From: Clostridiales bacterium
Lineage (GTDB): Bacteria; Bacillota_A; Clostridia; Oscillospirales; Oscillospiraceae
Direction: 5' to 3'
Length of the DNA stretch: 5,321 nt
NCBI GenBank assembly: GCA_019417795.1
Contig: DXUR01000235.1
Location: 1-5,321 of the forward strand
Each line of letters opens with the position of its first letter. Within the stretch, counting starts at the first letter, position 1. The notes beneath the pieces are model-generated. The model did no database searches. It was not told the origin of the DNA and was given only the letters and a program-made list of their open reading frames with translations. Below, piece after piece: positions 4,458 to 5,321 of this stretch. The position numbers and the translations under genes were made by a program.

Positions 4458-4532
4458 TGGAGCAGGTGACGGGAATCGAACCCGCATCCCCAGCTTGGAA
4501 GGCTGGTGCCCTAGCCATTGTGCTACACCTGC
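4458..4532 (-). tRNA. tRNA-Gly (TCC)
   Basis: On the minus strand the acceptor GCAGGTG pairs perfectly with CACCTGC. The anticodon stem CCAGC/GCTGG encloses CTTCCAA with anticodon TCC, and the T-loop TTCGATT is present. The discriminator is T and CCA is encoded at 4460-4458. It is the first gene of the array, about 25 bases after the expected transcription start. Confidence 0.97.
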
Positions 4533-4564
4533 ATGCGCCCTCCGCAAAAATCGTCAGCTCTGTT

Positions 4565-4593
4565 ATAATAGCATCAGTGTCCCGTTTTGTCAA
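4565..4593 (-). promoter_or_regulatory. Strong promoter of the five-tRNA operon
   Basis: On the minus strand the -35 is TTGACA (4593-4588) and the -10 is TATTAT (4570-4565), with a 17-bp spacer and a TG one base upstream of the -10 (extended -10). The expected start is near 4558. It is the only clear promoter ahead of the tRNA array, so all five tRNAs are probably one transcript. Confidence 0.88.
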
Positions 4594-4626
4594 CGTTTTT
4601 TCAGAATTTTTCTGCACTTTTTTATG

Positions 4627-5229
4627 TTATCTGAGTAGAGCACGCAAAAGCCTTGCACCGTCAGCACTTTCCGGCCGCGCGAACGCGCCGCACAGCCGCT
4701 CGGGATGCCACTGCACGGCAAAGACGGGGAGCGTCCTGTGGCTGACGGCCTCGACCGTGCCGTCCTCCGCGCAGGCGAAGACCTGAAGCCCCGTCCCCAG
4801 CCGCCAGACGGCCTGATGGTGTGCACTGTTGACCGTGCAGCGCGTGCCGTACAGCTCGCGCAGAAGGCCCGGCGCGGTGTTGATGGCATGCAGCCGGTCA
4901 ACGCCGTCAATTTGACTGTGGCCCTCGATGTGCTGACGCAGCGTGCCGCCAAAATAGACGTTGAGGACTTGCAGCCCGCGGCAGATGCCGATGACAGGCT
5001 TTCCCGCGCACAGGAAGTTGTCAATCAGCGTGAGCTCACGCGCGTCGCGTGCTTCGTCGAGATCTTCCGAGCCGTTCAGCGCTTGACCGTAAAAGCGCGG
5101 GTGCATGTCGCCCCCGCCGGGCAGCAGCAAAACGTCCGCGTTCTCCGGCGTTTCGGCGAGCGGCGCACCGACCAGCGCGAGCGCATTTACGTAATTTTTC
5201 AGGCGTACCGATAAATAGACAGTCTTCAT
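4627..5229 (-). CDS. Class I glutamine amidotransferase-like hydrolase (peptidase C26, 200 aa)
   Basis: The catalytic nucleophile C83 lies in the elbow G-I-C-R-G-L-Q, and the partners H175 and E177 are in Q-W-H-P-E. The L-L-L-P-G-G-G-D motif (35-41) is typical of the gamma-glutamyl-gamma-aminobutyrate hydrolase (PuuD-like) branch of the family, as is the downstream N-S-A-H-H-Q-A. Such cytosolic enzymes hydrolyse gamma-glutamyl amide bonds. The exact substrate is not evident, and no polyamine genes are visible nearby. At 200 residues it is shorter than the usual ~230-255, because the N-terminal stretch between the first strand and L-L-L-P-G-G-G-D is reduced. ATG 5229 is chosen because M-K-T-V-Y-L-S-V matches the usual first strand. 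No good Shine-Dalgarno precedes it, and an in-frame GTG lies 6 bases upstream. It is GC-rich and host-like. Confidence 0.88.
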   Translation of the reverse strand: MKTVYLSVRLKNYVNALALVGAPLAETPENADVLLLPGGGDMHPRFYGQALNGSEDLDEARDARELTLIDNFLCAGKPVIGICRGLQVLNVYFGGTLRQHIEGHSQIDGVDRLHAINTAPGLLRELYGTRCTVNSAHHQAVWRLGTGLQVFACAEDGTVEAVSHRTLPVFAVQWHPERLCGAFARPESADGARLLRALLR

Positions 5230-5264
5230 ACGCACAGAATATGCCCAGAATGCGAAAAAAGACC

Positions 5265-5293
5265 TTGCAAGACGCAAAAAGTTATGGCATAAT
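5265..5293 (+). promoter_or_regulatory. Plus-strand promoter for a gene beyond the right edge
   Basis: The -35 is TTGCAA (5265-5270) and the -10 is CATAAT (5288-5293), with a 17-bp spacer and a TG before the -10. It points right, divergent from the amidotransferase gene. The remaining 28 bases contain no start codon with a ribosome-binding site, so its gene lies outside. Confidence 0.6.
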
Positions 5294-5321
5294 AGTTTGG
5301 CTGATAACAGCGAACTGAATA

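Noticed and set aside
4594..4626. Terminator of the amidotransferase gene
   Set aside because: The CAGAA/TTCTG mini-hairpin on the minus strand has only 5 bp and is followed by A residues, so it is not a convincing terminator.
4590..5318. Long frames overlapping the amidotransferase gene on both strands
   Set aside because: They are shadows in GC-rich coding DNA, with low-complexity Ala/Arg/Ser translations. The chosen frame has intact catalytic motifs.

Overview
The window looks like the junction between a mobile genetic element and a chromosomal tRNA cluster in a Firmicute, probably a gut Clostridia/Oscillospirales-type bacterium. The evidence is strong AGGAGG ribosome-binding sites, canonical sigma-A promoters (TTGACA, 17 bp spacer), tRNAs with encoded CCA, and element gene families common in clostridial integrative elements. 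The genus cannot be named from this sequence. Base composition differs across the junction: a sampled 60-base line in the WYL gene (1921-1980) is 40% G+C, while one in the right-hand amidotransferase gene (4861-4920) is 62%. This fits foreign DNA on the left and host backbone on the right.

Left part (1-3904, mobile element). The window opens inside the C-terminal end of a serine recombinase. A translationally coupled 28-codon ORF follows, and its end overlaps a bidirectional terminator. A three-gene minus-strand operon comes next, read from 1308 down to 329: a 49-aa ribbon-helix-helix (RHH) protein, a two-CxxC zinc-ribbon protein with a glycine-rich hydrophobic segment and a charged helical tail, and a small possible winged-helix protein. 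Divergent from it is a plus-strand pair: an XRE-family regulator and a WYL-domain regulator. The divergent intergenic region holds a textbook minus-strand promoter and a perfect 8-bp inverted repeat that is a good operator candidate. After a strong terminator at 2887-2918 comes a complete tyrosine recombinase (integrase) on the minus strand, with all catalytic residues visible.

Junction (3905-4012). The integrase start faces the 3' end of tRNA-Lys, the usual layout for an element integrated at a tRNA gene. Between them lie a 14-bp perfect inverted repeat, one arm of which contains the integrase Shine-Dalgarno sequence, and a 9-bp-arm hairpin that looks like the tRNA operon terminator but could also be a recombination core site.

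Right part (4010-5321, host). Five minus-strand tRNA genes, in transcription order Gly(TCC), Arg(TCT), His(GTG), Gln(TTG) and Lys(TTT), lie behind one strong promoter. Upstream is a minus-strand class I glutamine amidotransferase-like hydrolase (peptidase C26, gamma-glutamyl-GABA hydrolase type). A plus-strand promoter at the right edge points to a gene outside the window.

Functionally, the element part reads as an integration and regulation module: two recombinases and several small DNA-binding proteins. The observations most worth following up are the sequestered integrase ribosome-binding site, which would silence translation of transcripts reading out of the tRNA operon, and the uncharacterised RHH/zinc-ribbon/winged-helix operon facing an XRE-WYL regulator pair.
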